Of a stretch of DNA of 64,000 nucleotides, positions 9,708 to 19,221 are shown piece by piece. Position numbers and translations under genes: made by a program. Location: assembly GCF_029892685.1 (NCBI RefSeq), contig NZ_JARXVD010000022.1, positions 52,496 to 116,495 on the forward strand, given 5' to 3'. The notes beneath the pieces are model-generated. The model had not been told where the DNA came from. It did no database searches and was given only the letters and a program-made list of their open reading frames with translations. This DNA comes from Mycobacterium sp. OTB74. Its GTDB lineage: Bacteria; Actinomycetota; Actinomycetes; Mycobacteriales; Mycobacteriaceae. Each line of letters starts with the position of its first letter. Position 1 is the stretch's first letter.

Positions 9708-10248
9708 GGCATTCGCACCATCTGCTAGCTGAACGACTTAAAGCCCGGCCACAACCGCTTGATCATTGTCGCCTCCGTTGTGGTAGTGGCCCGGTGGTTA
9801 GCGGCGCGAAACCCCGCCTCCAGTTGGGCGAGCGTCTCATGCTCAATGGGTTCAAATCGGCTGAGTGCCGGGCGGCCTTTACAACAGTCATCGCGCACGC
9901 TCCCATGACATTGGATAGCGGGTCTCTTTCATCAAAGCCCGAAACGGCAGCCTTCGACAGCCCTGCACGAATTGTTCACCTGGCGAGCTGCTGGACGCTG
10001 TCCAACGATGTGACGATGCGGCGCTATGCCCGTGCGTTCGAACTGATGAGGACCTGGGCCGAGGCCATTGTGGGTAGGCGTTCACCTTGTCGACTTGCGA
10101 TTCGGGCGCTGAGAACGCACGGCGGTGCAAGAATGGTGGACGTCCACTGGAGGATCCAGGGGGCAGCGGTGATGACCGAATACAGCGGGTCAAAATGGAG
10201 ACCGACGCATTGGGGACAACTGTCCCAGAATCCAACACGTTACAGAGC
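9708..10248. other. 541-bp divergent regulatory region between hoxF and glgP
   Basis: No convincing gene is present. This gap must hold the promoters of both the hox-gap-pgk and glgP-glgX operons. It contains a DosR-type palindrome (10210-10229) and a perfect 12-bp palindrome GTGGACGTCCAC (10136-10147). Two sequences resembling degenerate DosR half sites occur on the hoxF side (about 9734-9748 and 9931-9945, minus strand), but neither has the full spacing. Confidence 0.6.
10210..10229 (+). promoter_or_regulatory. DosR (DevR)-type binding box upstream of glgP
   Basis: The 20-mer TTGGGGACAACTGTCCCAGA has the DosR arms GGGAC and GTCCC separated by four bases and preceded by TTG. The remembered consensus is TTSGGGACTWWAGTCCCSAA. 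The left eight bases and the right GTCCC match fully; the central four bases and the last flank do not. It ends 19 bp before the chosen glgP ATG, close for an activator site, so the transcript may be nearly leaderless. DosR induces dormancy genes under hypoxia and nitric oxide. Confidence 0.65.
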
Positions 10249-12729
10249 ATGTCCCCCACTACCGTCGATGCGGTGCAGGACGTTCGCAGCGGCTTGCAGG
10301 CCGATGCTTTGCGGCAGGCCGTAACGGACCATCTTCGTTATTCCATTGGCCGCCTACCCGCGGTTGCAACACCGCAACACTACTATCGAGCGCTCGCGCT
10401 GGCCGTGCGGGACCGCATGCAGCAGCGCTGGACGAACACAACTCAGACGTACTGGGATCTAACGTCGAAGGTGGCGTGTTACCTGTCGGCCGAGTTCTTG
10501 ATGGGGCCACATCTCGCGAACAATTTGCTGAATCTTCATATCGAGCAGGAGGCGCGTACCGTACTGGCCGAGCTGGGCCAGGATCTCGACACTGTCCTCG
10601 CGTGCGAAAAGGAGCCGGGGCTCGGAAACGGCGGCTTGGGGCGGCTCGCGGCCTGCTATCTCGACTCGCTGGCCACCCTCCGGCGTCCAGCGATCGGCTA
10701 CGGCATCCGCTACGAATTCGGAATTTTCGACCAGGAGATCCACGACGGGTGGCAGGTCGAAACGACCGACAACTGGTTGATTCACGGGAACCCGTGGGAG
10801 ATCGCAAAGCCCGACATCGCTTATCGAGTCAACTGGGGCGGGCACACGGAGCGCTACGTCGACGAAGCGGGCAGCGAGCGCGTGCGCTGGGTGCCGCTGC
10901 GGGTCCTCAAGGGCATTGCCTACGACACTCCCATCCAGGGTTATAGCGTGAGCACGTGCAACACGCTGAGGTTGTGGAGCGCCAGAGCCGTTGAGTCGTT
11001 TGAATTCGAGGCCTTCAACCTCGGCGACTACTACCGGGCGGTCGAGGACAAAGTCGTCTCGGAGACGGTAACCAAGGTGCTCTATCCGAACGACGAGCCC
11101 GAGGTTGGCAAGCAGCTGCGCTTGTTGCAGCAGTACTTCTTCGTCTCCTGTTCTTTGCAGGACGTGCTACACATGCACCAGGACATTGCGGGCCGGCCCG
11201 TGCAAACGCTCGCCGAACAATGGGCACTGCAGCTCAACGACACGCATCCATCGATCGGCGTAGCCGAGTTGATGCGGCTCTTGATAGACGAGGGTCGTCT
11301 CGATTGGGACGAAGCCTGGGCGATCACCGTGGCGACGTTTGGGTACACCAACCACACCCTGCTGCCTGAGGCCCTGGAAACCTGGCCGTTGCCGATGTTC
11401 GGCGAGTTTTTGCCACGTCACCTTGAGATCATCTACGAGATCAACCGCCGGTTCCTGGATGAGGTGCACACGCGCTTCCCGGGGGACGAGGCCCGCGTGA
11501 GGCGCATGTCCCTGATCGGTGAGGAGGGCGCCAAGAGTGTGCGCATGGCGCATCTCGCCACCGTCGGCAGCCACGCAGTCAACGGCGTCGCCGCGTTGCA
11601 TACTGAGTTGCTGAAATCCAGTGTGCTCAAGGACTTCTACGAGTTGTGGCCGGAGCGGTTCAGCAACAAGACCAACGGCGTCACACCTCGGCGTTTCCTG
11701 GCAGTCGCCAACCCGGGACTGAGGCAGCTGCTCGACGACGCGATCGGGGAAGGGTGGCTCGTTGATTTGGGGATACTTCGCGGGCTCGAGTCCTATACCG
11801 ATGACGCCGCGTTCCGTCGCGAGTGGCGGGTGGTCAAGCGCGCCAGCAAGGCGCGCCTCACCGACTACGCTCGCTCAACGACCGGTGTTGAGCTAGAACC
11901 GGACTGGCTTTTCGATATTCAGGTCAAGCGCATTCACGAGTACAAGCGTCAGGTTCTGAACGTCCTGCACATCATCACGCTGTACCACCGGCTGAAGCAG
12001 AACCCCCGCCTGGAGATTGCACCTCGAGCATTCATCTTCGGCGGGAAAGCCGCACCCGGCTATTTCATAGCCAAGCGCACCATCAAGCTGATCAACGCCG
12101 TCGCCGAGACGGTGAACGCGGACCCGGACGTCAACCGGTACCTGAAAGTGGCGTTCGTGCCCAACTTCAATGTGCAAAGCGCACATCTGGTTTACCCGGC
12201 GGCCGATCTGTCCGAGCAGATCTCGACGGCAGGTAAGGAGGCGTCCGGCACGGGCAACATGAAATTCATGCTCAACGGCGCGCTGACAATCGGCACGCTG
12301 GACGGTGCCAACGTCGAGATTCGAGACGAGGTCGGCCCGGAGAACTTCTTCTTGTTCGGGTTGACGGCGGCAGACGTCGAGCGCGTCAAGCGGGAGGGAT
12401 ACCGGCCGACGGATTACATCGAGCGCAACGACGAGTTGCGTGCGGTGCTGGGACTGATTGCTGACGGGCGATTCTCCGGAGGTGATACCGAAGTGTTCCG
12501 GCCGCTCGTCCATTCGCTCGGTCACCACGACCCGTTCCTCGTTCTTGCCGACTATGCCGCCTACGTGGACTGCCAGGAAGCGGTGAGTGCTGCGTGGCGA
12601 GACACGGAAGCCTGGACACGGATGTCGATCCTGAATACTGCGCGCAGCGGCAAGTTTTCGTCGGACCGCGCCATCGCGGAATACTGTGATGACATCTGGA
12701 ACGTACCGCCCGTGACTGTCAAGGTTTAG
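10249..12729 (+). CDS. glgP: glycogen/maltodextrin phosphorylase (GT35, E. coli GlgP-like)
   Basis: This PLP-dependent phosphorylase releases glucose-1-phosphate from alpha-1,4-glucan ends. The 826-aa protein follows E. coli/muscle-type phosphorylase end to end: YLSAEFLMG, GLGNGGLGRLAACYLDSLA, LNDTHPSI, TNGVTPRRF, KRIHEYKRQ, and the PLP-lysine segment GTGNMKFMLNGALTIGTLDG. This differs from the short phosphorylase type I recall for M. tuberculosis Rv1328. The ATG at 10249 (MSPTTVDA) gives the E. coli-like N-terminus and lies just after the DosR box; an in-frame ATG at 10195 would put the box inside the gene. glgX follows after 26 bp. Confidence 0.93.
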   Translation: MSPTTVDAVQDVRSGLQADALRQAVTDHLRYSIGRLPAVATPQHYYRALALAVRDRMQQRWTNTTQTYWDLTSKVACYLSAEFLMGPHLANNLLNLHIEQEARTVLAELGQDLDTVLACEKEPGLGNGGLGRLAACYLDSLATLRRPAIGYGIRYEFGIFDQEIHDGWQVETTDNWLIHGNPWEIAKPDIAYRVNWGGHTERYVDEAGSERVRWVPLRVLKGIAYDTPIQGYSVSTCNTLRLWSARAVESFEFEAFNLGDYYRAVEDKVVSETVTKVLYPNDEPEVGKQLRLLQQYFFVSCSLQDVLHMHQDIAGRPVQTLAEQWALQLNDTHPSIGVAELMRLLIDEGRLDWDEAWAITVATFGYTNHTLLPEALETWPLPMFGEFLPRHLEIIYEINRRFLDEVHTRFPGDEARVRRMSLIGEEGAKSVRMAHLATVGSHAVNGVAALHTELLKSSVLKDFYELWPERFSNKTNGVTPRRFLAVANPGLRQLLDDAIGEGWLVDLGILRGLESYTDDAAFRREWRVVKRASKARLTDYARSTTGVELEPDWLFDIQVKRIHEYKRQVLNVLHIITLYHRLKQNPRLEIAPRAFIFGGKAAPGYFIAKRTIKLINAVAETVNADPDVNRYLKVAFVPNFNVQSAHLVYPAADLSEQISTAGKEASGTGNMKFMLNGALTIGTLDGANVEIRDEVGPENFFLFGLTAADVERVKREGYRPTDYIERNDELRAVLGLIADGRFSGGDTEVFRPLVHSLGHHDPFLVLADYAAYVDCQEAVSAAWRDTEAWTRMSILNTARSGKFSSDRAIAEYCDDIWNVPPVTVKV

Positions 12730-12755
12730 CCGACGGCATCGACGCGAGGGCATTC

Positions 12756-14921
12756 GTGGAATCTGCTCAGGATGGCAAGCAGCTCAGGGTAAGGCGCGAA
12801 GCGCGCACCCATCAGCCGTGCGCGGCGGTCGTCCCGGGTGAGAGCGCGCCGCTCGGCGCGTCGGTGCGCGACGGCGGGGTCAACTTCAGTGTGTTCTCCA
12901 AGAACGCCACGCAGATAGACCTTCTGCTGTTCTTCGACGAGCAGTCGATCGAGCCGACCACAGTGATAACACTCGATCCTCGCCGACACCGCACGTATCA
13001 CTACTGGCATGCGTTCGTGCCAGGCCTCGAGCCGGGGCAGGTCTATGCGTACCGGGCGCACGGCCCGATGGCGCCGCAGCTGGGTTTGCGATTCGACGGC
13101 GACAAGGTGCTCCTCGATCCGTACGGCGTGGCCGTTGCCGTGCCGGCGGAGTACGACCGCCACGCGGCGATGCGTCCCGGAGACAATGCCGCGACAGCGA
13201 TGAAGAGTGTGGTGGGGGCGCCGGACGCGTACGACTGGGAAGGTGATGCGCCACTGCGACGGGCCGCCGCCGAAACCGTCATCTACGAGCTGCACGTGCG
13301 GGGCTTCACCCGGCATCCGAACTCCGGCATTGCACCGGAAAAGCGTGGGACCTACGCGGGGTTGGTCGAGAAGATCCCGTACCTGAAGCGGTTGGGCGTA
13401 AACGCCGTCGAGTTGCTCCCGGTATTTCAGTTCGACCCACAGGACGCCCCGAGGGAGCTGGTGAATTACTGGGGATACGATCCGGTCTCATTCTTCGCAC
13501 CGCATCACGCCTACGCTTCGGGCAAAGGGGCACTGGCGGTGCTCGATGAATTTCGCGACATGGTCAAATCGCTGCACCGTGCCGGTATCGAAATCATCCT
13601 CGACGTCGTCTTCAATCACACAAGTGAAGGTCCCAGCGATGGACCCACGTTTTGTTATCGCGCTCTGGCCAACGACTTCTACTACATCCTGCAGCATGAC
13701 AAGTCGCAGTACGCCGACTACACGGGGTGTGGAAATACGCTCAATGCCAACCAGTCCGTCGTGCGACGGCTGATTTTGGATAGCCTGCGCTACTGGGTCG
13801 CAGAGATGCATGTCGACGGGTTCCGTTTCGACCTGGCCTCGATTTTGGCTCGCGACGAGACGGGCCGGCCACGTTCGAGCCCTCCCGTGTTGTGGGACGT
13901 CGAATCCGATCCTGCGCTGGCGGGCACAAAGCTTATCGCCGAGGTGTGGGATGCCGCAGGGCTCTACCAAGTCGGCAGTTTCGTGGGCGACGCCTGGGCC
14001 GAATGGAACGGCCGATTTCGCGACGACGTGCGACGCTTCGTCAGGGGCGGTCGCGGGGCCGTCCAGGGGCTGGCCGCACGCGTATTGGGCAGTCCAGACA
14101 TTTACGGCCGTGACCACCGCGAGGCCGAGCAGAGCGTCAACTTCGTGACGTCGCACGACGGTTTCACGCTCAATGACCTCGTCTCCTACAACGAGAAGCA
14201 CAATCTGGCCAATGGCGAGAACAACCGCGACGGCGTGACCGACAACCTCAGCTGGAACTGCGGGATCGAGGGCCCTACCGATGATCCGGAAATCGAAGCG
14301 CTGCGCACCCGCCAGATCAAGAACTTTCTCACATTGAACTTGTTAGCGGTAGGGATGCCGATGCTCGTCATGGGCGACGAGGTCCGCCGAACACAGCGAG
14401 GCAACAACAACGCGTACTGCCAGGACAACGAGATCAGTTGGTTCGACTGGGACCTGGTCGAGCGGCACTCCGACATTCATCGATTTGCCTCAAGCCTCAT
14501 TGCGTATCGGACTCGGCCCCTTGCCGAGGGAATTCCGCTGACACTCAACAAAGAGCTCCAGCACTCCGCCATCGAATGGCATGGTGTCAAGCCATACCAG
14601 CCGGATTGGAGCGATGACTCCCATTCGCTAGCGATCTCATTCCAGAGCTTGCGGACCAACATGCTCTTCTACGCGATGAGCAATGCATATTGGGAGCCAC
14701 TGCCGTTTGAGCTACCATCACCACTGGTCCTCGGGGGTGAATCGAGACCGTGGCGGCGCTGGATCGACACCGCACTCGCATCGCCCGACGACGTCATGCC
14801 ATGGGAAAGTGCACCAACTGTCGAGGCCCCGAGCTACGCGGTGCAACCCCGTTCAGTGGTTGTCCTCATCGCGCTTCTGTCCAGGCCATCGGTTGTTCAA
14901 GCTGAATCCCGTTCATCCTAG
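12756..14921 (+). CDS. glgX: glycogen debranching enzyme (isoamylase-type GH13)
   Basis: GlgX hydrolyses alpha-1,6 branches of phosphorylase-limit glycogen, letting GlgP continue. The 721-aa protein has an N-terminal CBM48/isoamylase domain (about residues 25-130) and a GH13 barrel with DVVFNHTSEG, the nucleophile region VDGFRFDLAS, the acid region LIAEVWDA and VTSHDGFTLND. It starts with GTG 26 bp after glgP, with a purine-rich gcgaggg upstream, and forms a two-gene operon for glycogen breakdown. M. tuberculosis carries glgX with the trehalose genes treY/treZ; here the neighbour is a phosphorylase, pointing to energy mobilisation. Confidence 0.93.
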   Translation: MESAQDGKQLRVRREARTHQPCAAVVPGESAPLGASVRDGGVNFSVFSKNATQIDLLLFFDEQSIEPTTVITLDPRRHRTYHYWHAFVPGLEPGQVYAYRAHGPMAPQLGLRFDGDKVLLDPYGVAVAVPAEYDRHAAMRPGDNAATAMKSVVGAPDAYDWEGDAPLRRAAAETVIYELHVRGFTRHPNSGIAPEKRGTYAGLVEKIPYLKRLGVNAVELLPVFQFDPQDAPRELVNYWGYDPVSFFAPHHAYASGKGALAVLDEFRDMVKSLHRAGIEIILDVVFNHTSEGPSDGPTFCYRALANDFYYILQHDKSQYADYTGCGNTLNANQSVVRRLILDSLRYWVAEMHVDGFRFDLASILARDETGRPRSSPPVLWDVESDPALAGTKLIAEVWDAAGLYQVGSFVGDAWAEWNGRFRDDVRRFVRGGRGAVQGLAARVLGSPDIYGRDHREAEQSVNFVTSHDGFTLNDLVSYNEKHNLANGENNRDGVTDNLSWNCGIEGPTDDPEIEALRTRQIKNFLTLNLLAVGMPMLVMGDEVRRTQRGNNNAYCQDNEISWFDWDLVERHSDIHRFASSLIAYRTRPLAEGIPLTLNKELQHSAIEWHGVKPYQPDWSDDSHSLAISFQSLRTNMLFYAMSNAYWEPLPFELPSPLVLGGESRPWRRWIDTALASPDDVMPWESAPTVEAPSYAVQPRSVVVLIALLSRPSVVQAESRSS

Positions 14922-14937
14922 GCGCGAGTGTGCCTCG

Positions 14938-15156
14938 ATGAGCGTTTTGCAACCTGGACGCGCACTCGGCGGTCGCGCCTTCGACACAGAGCTAACTTCT
15001 CAGCTGGGCCGGTCAGAGCCCGGCCTTATCGCGAACCTGACCGGAGCCCCTGCTGGTCCTGCTCCGGTCATCTGTCGAGAGGTAAACATCGAAACTGATG
15101 CTGCCACTTGGCATGTGGTGCATTACCTGCGGTTATTCGCAGATTCTCCGCCATAA
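14938..15156 (+). CDS. small ORF of doubtful reality after glgX
   Basis: An ATG-initiated frame of 72 codons starts 16 bp after the glgX stop. The product has no motif I recognise, no signal peptide and no strong ribosome site, and its codon third positions are less GC-rich than in neighbouring genes. It could be a tail gene of the glg operon or chance. The rest of the 14922-15302 interval shows nothing else clear. Confidence 0.25.
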   Translation: MSVLQPGRALGGRAFDTELTSQLGRSEPGLIANLTGAPAGPAPVICREVNIETDAATWHVVHYLRLFADSPP

Positions 15157-15302
15157 CCCTCGACGACACCGATACACTTATTGAGTACTTCACCCGAATG
15201 ACACATGCAGGTGCACTGCTGAGCCATTGACCATGTCGTATTGATTCGTCTTGCGATACAACGCGATCGGTCAAGCCCACGAACGATCAAACCGGGAGCG
15301 GT

Positions 15303-15590
15303 ATGTCCGACCAACTGAATCGCGTTTCGACGCAATACCGGCAACCGGCCGCCGCAGACCTGAACACGCGGGATCTCGAGATTGTGGCCTCGAGCTTCCT
15401 CGCGTCGGAGTTCGCCGGCGACGCCTACATCAACTGGTCCATCGATCGGCGTATCGATGGATACCTTCGGCACCACGGAATGGTCCACGTCGTCAACGAC
15501 GGCGACGCGTACAACGCGGTACTCGAACACATTTTGAGCACCATCGGTGGCCAGCGCTCCGGCGCCCGGCATCGACCCACCGGCAATTGA
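15303..15590 (+). CDS. conserved-looking small protein of unknown function
   Basis: The 95-aa product is preceded by a good ribosome site (GGGAG, 5 bp before the ATG) and has mycobacterial codon use. It is soluble and mildly acidic, with a helical middle (DLEIVASSFLASEFAGDA), and no recognised domain or metal motif. It lies downstream of glgP-glgX on the same strand after a gap that probably holds its own promoter. A link to the hypoxia module is possible from position only. Confidence 0.6.
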   Translation: MSDQLNRVSTQYRQPAAADLNTRDLEIVASSFLASEFAGDAYINWSIDRRIDGYLRHHGMVHVVNDGDAYNAVLEHILSTIGGQRSGARHRPTGN

Positions 15591-15687
15591 CAACGCCGGC
15601 CGCACTACATCTTGGGCGGGATGCCGACCTGCGGTTCCATCCCGGACCTGACTCTACGCCGGCGCAGTACCGTGCCCAGCCCGCAAA

Positions 15688-17637
15688 CTACTTCTGCGCG
15701 GGAGTGGTCAGGTCGTAAACGGTGTCCGAGCCCACCTTCAACGGGCTGAAGTTCGCGCTCACCCAGTCTGCGATGTCCGAGTGCACGTTGTTGCCCCAGT
15801 GACCGGTGTTGTCAGCCACGATGTAGTAAGTCACTTCGTGGTTGGCGACGTAGGACTGGAACTGCTGCAGGGTGGGCGCAGGATCGCTGCCACCGAATCC
15901 ACCGATCGCGATGACGGGTGTCGAGGTCGCGAGCTCCAATCCGGCTGCCGGCGAGGACCTGTTGATGGCCGCTGACCACTTGGTCGTGGTGGCCTCCAGC
16001 ATGGCGTTCAGCTCGGTGTTGTCGGACGCGTCGTGCCAATTGCCCGAGCCGTTGTCGGCCTTGTCGGCCGGGCCGACCGACGGACCACCGCCGGTATGCG
16101 GCTGGCCGAAGGTGGCAATCGAGTAGGCCACCGAACCACCAACCGCACCGAACAGCGCCAAGCCCAAGGCGACCTTCGCCACGCGTTGGCGTCCATCGCC
16201 GGCCCACAGCAGCCCGGCGGTGCCGATGATGGTGACCGCCAGAATCACCCAGCGCAGCGCGGGCAGCCAGTCGGCGTTACGGGCCAGAATCAAGCAGCCC
16301 CACACCCCGCTGGCCAAAAGCATTGCCGCCAGCCCGAATCGGTGGAAGCGAGATGTCCGCTTCTGCCACATCTCGACGACGCCGATGGCAAACATGGCGG
16401 CCATCGCGGGAGCCAGTGACAGGCAGTAGTAGGGGTGCACGTTGGTCTTCATGAAGCTCAGCACCAAGCCGTCGACCACCAACCAGGTACCGAACAGGAT
16501 GGCGCCGGCGCGTACCAGGTCGGTGCGCGGGGCACGACCGCGGGAGATCAGCACCAACACGGTGGCCAGCAGCGCCGCCGGTATCAGCCAGCCGATCTCA
16601 TAGCCGAACTCACCGGTGAACAGCCGCGGCAGACCCTGAACCTGGTTGCCGAAGCCACCATGACCATGTGAGGGGTCGATCGCCTCTCCCGCGGCATGCC
16701 CGATGTGCTCGCCGGTGATTGTGTGCACCTGCGCGGGTCCGTCGGAGGGGCCCTTATCCATGTGGTTCTTGCCGAGCACCCGACCAAAGCCGTTGTAGCC
16801 CAACACCAGATTCATGAAGCTGTTGTCGGTTGAGCCCGCCATGTACGGCCGCGATGACGCCGGCCACAATATGGTCAGCAGCACGAACCAACCTGCCGAA
16901 GCCAGCATCGCCGCGAGTGCTCCCAGCAAATGCCGTATCCGGCTGCGCAGCGCGACCGGCGCGGCAATCAGGTACACCAGGCCCAGCGCCGGCATCACCA
17001 TGAGGCCTTCGAGCATCTTCGCCAGAAACGCGAACCCGAGTGCCCCGCCCGCGAGCGCCATCCAGGTGGCGGCGCTGCGGCGGCCGGTACCTTCGGCCTG
17101 CAGGGCCCGGATCGTGAAGTACGCAGCCAACGTCATCAGCAGCACCATGGCCGCGTCGGGGTTGTTGAACCGGAACATCATGGCGGCCACTGGGGTCAGT
17201 GCCAGGACACCGCCGGCCAGCAGGCCCGCAACCGGGCCGCTGATCCGTCGCACCGCACCGTAGAGCAGGCCGACCGACGCCACGGCCATCAGTGCCTCGG
17301 GGATGAGCATGCTGGCGCTGCTGAAGCCGAAGATCTGACCGGACAGCGCCATCACCCACTGCGACAGCGGGGGCTTGTCGACGGTGATCACATTGTGCGG
17401 GTCGATCGACCCGAACAGCAGTGCCTCCCAGTCCTGCGAGCCGGCCCACACGGCGGCAGCGTAGAACTGGTTGCCCATGCCGTTGATGGTGATGTTCCAC
17501 AGGTAGATGACCGCGGTGACGATCAGAAGCGCCGCGAAGGCCACCCGCTCACCGAGCTTGGTCCGCAGGGAGAACCGGCTCGATGAATCGGTCGCGGACA
17601 CCGTGGTGGGGGCCTCCAGGACAGCGCCAGATGTCAT
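15688..17637 (-). CDS. GT39/PMT-type membrane glycosyltransferase
   Basis: This multi-pass enzyme resembles ArnT/PMT_2 polyprenyl-phosphate-sugar transferases, which glycosylate proteins or envelope lipids on the outer face of the membrane. The 649-aa form starts at the ATG at 17637 (MTSGAVLEAP); longer in-frame starts add an unlikely polar extension. A long first extracytoplasmic loop carries GNQFYAAAVWAGSQDW and VDKPPLSQW, the region holding the acidic catalytic residues in this family. About 11-12 hydrophobic segments follow, then a periplasmic C-terminal domain (from about residue 520) with a Gly-rich IAIGGFGGSDP. Donor and acceptor are unknown. It is convergent with the small gene at 15303. 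Confidence 0.8.
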   Translation of the reverse strand: MTSGAVLEAPTTVSATDSSSRFSLRTKLGERVAFAALLIVTAVIYLWNITINGMGNQFYAAAVWAGSQDWEALLFGSIDPHNVITVDKPPLSQWVMALSGQIFGFSSASMLIPEALMAVASVGLLYGAVRRISGPVAGLLAGGVLALTPVAAMMFRFNNPDAAMVLLMTLAAYFTIRALQAEGTGRRSAATWMALAGGALGFAFLAKMLEGLMVMPALGLVYLIAAPVALRSRIRHLLGALAAMLASAGWFVLLTILWPASSRPYMAGSTDNSFMNLVLGYNGFGRVLGKNHMDKGPSDGPAQVHTITGEHIGHAAGEAIDPSHGHGGFGNQVQGLPRLFTGEFGYEIGWLIPAALLATVLVLISRGRAPRTDLVRAGAILFGTWLVVDGLVLSFMKTNVHPYYCLSLAPAMAAMFAIGVVEMWQKRTSRFHRFGLAAMLLASGVWGCLILARNADWLPALRWVILAVTIIGTAGLLWAGDGRQRVAKVALGLALFGAVGGSVAYSIATFGQPHTGGGPSVGPADKADNGSGNWHDASDNTELNAMLEATTTKWSAAINRSSPAAGLELATSTPVIAIGGFGGSDPAPTLQQFQSYVANHEVTYYIVADNTGHWGNNVHSDIADWVSANFSPLKVGSDTVYDLTTPAQK

Positions 17638-17759
17638 ACTCACACGATCATTAAGACCGAGCGAGCTATGCGCTAGCTGTGTAGCTCTGCAGCCGTGCCT
17701 ATGACTGGTGATTTCGGAGTGTGCAGGTGCACACATCGCCCACCGACACCCAAACAGCG

Positions 17760-18341
17760 CTACAACGAGTTGACGAACAGCTTGTGCACCCGGCGGTCTC
17801 CGGTCACTTCCGGATGAAATGCAGTCGCCAGCATCTGCCCCTGCCGCACCGCGACTGGATGTCCACCAGCCCGAGCCAGAACCTCTACGCCCGAACCGAC
17901 CCGCTCAACCCACGGCGCCCGGATGAACACCGCATGCATCGGTTCGTCCAGCCCGTCGAACGCGATGTCCTCTTCAAACGAGTCCACCTGACGACCAAAG
18001 GCATTACGCCGCACCGTCATATCGATGCCGCACAGCGGTAGTGCCTCCCGGCCCGGTACACCGGCATCCATGATTTCGGTGGCCAACAGGATCATCCCAG
18101 CACACGATCCGTAACAGGGCATGCCGTCGGCAAGCCTGGCCCGCAGTGGCTCCAGCAATTCCAGTTCGCGGAGCAGGTGGCTCATGGCCGTCGACTCACC
18201 GCCCGGAATCACCAGGGCGTCAACGGAATTCAGCTCAGCCAACCGCCGGACGGTGATAACTGACGCGCCGGCCTCCGTCAGCGCGGCCAGGTGCTCACGG
18301 GTGTCCCCTTGCAACGCAAGGACACCGACGCGCGGGCTCAC
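17760..18341 (-). CDS. pdxT: pyridoxal 5'-phosphate synthase glutaminase subunit
   Basis: PdxT hydrolyses glutamine and channels ammonia to PdxS for PLP synthesis. Its 193 aa are standard, with IPGGESTAMSHLL, the nucleophile segment YGSCAGMILLA and the catalytic His-Glu in AFHPEVTGD. Its start overlaps the tesB stop by 4 bp, so it is cotranscribed with tesB and probably pdxS. The order pdxS-tesB-pdxT matches M. tuberculosis Rv2606c-Rv2604c. Confidence 0.94.
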   Translation of the reverse strand: MSPRVGVLALQGDTREHLAALTEAGASVITVRRLAELNSVDALVIPGGESTAMSHLLRELELLEPLRARLADGMPCYGSCAGMILLATEIMDAGVPGREALPLCGIDMTVRRNAFGRQVDSFEEDIAFDGLDEPMHAVFIRAPWVERVGSGVEVLARAGGHPVAVRQGQMLATAFHPEVTGDRRVHKLFVNSL

Positions 18342-19183
18342 TCGGCATCAGGGGTGAAACCGCGCCTGTAGCGGGTCAGCCCCTCCTGCATCACGGACGC
18401 GACCATCTCGCCGTATTGATTGAACAGCGTGCCCTGGGTCAGTGCCCGGCCCCCTGACGCCGATGGTGAGGACTGGTCGTAGAGCAGCCACTCGTCGGCA
18501 CGGAACGGCCGCATGAACCACATCGCGTGGTCCAGTGAGGCGATCATCATGTGTTTACGCACGTCGAGATGGTTGACCTGCGCCGAGCCCAGCAGCGTCA
18601 GATCACTCATGTAGGCCAGCGCGCAGATGTGCAGCACGTGGTCGTCGGGCAGCGGGTCCCGGTGCCGGAACCACACCTGCTGCTGGGAGGCCTTTCCGGG
18701 CACCCGTGCCACCTGACTGCGCGGCACGATCCGCACGTCCCACTCGTCGAACTGGGCGAACCCGGCATCGTCGAACGCTCCCCCGGACCGGAAGCCGGGC
18801 AGATCATCCGGCGGCGGAGGCACCGGCATGACGTCTTGATGCTCGATGCCGGTCTGATCGGTCTGGAACGAGGCAGACATCGAGAAAATTGTCTCGCCGT
18901 GCTGGATGGCACTCACGCGACGCGTGCAGAACGAACCCCCGTCCCGGATCCGCTCGACGAGGTACACCGACGGTGCCCGCGCATCGCCGGGGCGCAGGAA
19001 GTAACCGTGCAACGAATGCACCTGAAACTCCGGGGCTACCGTGCGCACCGCCGACACCAGCGACTGACCCGCCACATGCCCGCCGAAAGTCCTTTGCAGA
19101 AAACCGGAATCGGGGCTGAAGACGCCGCCGCGATAGATGTTGACCTCGAGCTGCTCCAGATCGAGGATCTGTTCAATCGCCAT
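18338..19183 (-). CDS. tesB: acyl-CoA thioesterase II (TesB family)
   Basis: The 281-aa protein has the double hot-dog architecture of TesB, which hydrolyses acyl-CoA to free acid and CoA. Characteristic segments are RTFGGHVAGQSL near the N-terminus and, in the second half, DHAMWFMRPFRADEWLLYDQ and GRALTQGTLFNQ. It sits between pdxS and pdxT as in M. tuberculosis (tesB2, Rv2605c). No mechanistic link to PLP synthesis is known; the gene is simply embedded in the operon. Confidence 0.9.
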   Translation of the reverse strand: MAIEQILDLEQLEVNIYRGGVFSPDSGFLQRTFGGHVAGQSLVSAVRTVAPEFQVHSLHGYFLRPGDARAPSVYLVERIRDGGSFCTRRVSAIQHGETIFSMSASFQTDQTGIEHQDVMPVPPPPDDLPGFRSGGAFDDAGFAQFDEWDVRIVPRSQVARVPGKASQQQVWFRHRDPLPDDHVLHICALAYMSDLTLLGSAQVNHLDVRKHMMIASLDHAMWFMRPFRADEWLLYDQSSPSASGGRALTQGTLFNQYGEMVASVMQEGLTRYRRGFTPDAE

Positions 19184-19201
19184 CCGTCAGTGCCACCGGC
19201 T

Positions 19202-19220
19202 CTTCGCGCAAGCGCTCATC
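19202..19220. repeat. single copy of a REP-like repeat after pdxS
   Basis: The plus-strand 19-mer cttcgcgcaagcgctcatc occurs directly after the pdxS stop. The same core appears twice in tandem at 21237-21298 after pimA. The centre GCGCTTGCGC can fold on itself. Confidence 0.7.
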
Positions 19221-19221
19221 G

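Noticed and set aside
9734..9945. Degenerate DosR-like half sites on the hoxF side of the divergent region
   Set aside because: They resemble one arm (GGGCTTTAAGTC, TTCGGGCTTTGATG) but lack the correct spacing and the GTCCC partner, so they were not called as sites.
10136..10147. Perfect palindrome GTGGACGTCCAC upstream of glgP
   Set aside because: Twelve-base palindromes occur by chance in GC-rich DNA, and no regulator or second copy is known; noted only within the intergenic entry.
10087..10248. Longer glgP start adding 54 residues
   Set aside because: The extra residues are unlike the phosphorylase N-terminus and would place the DosR box inside the coding region.
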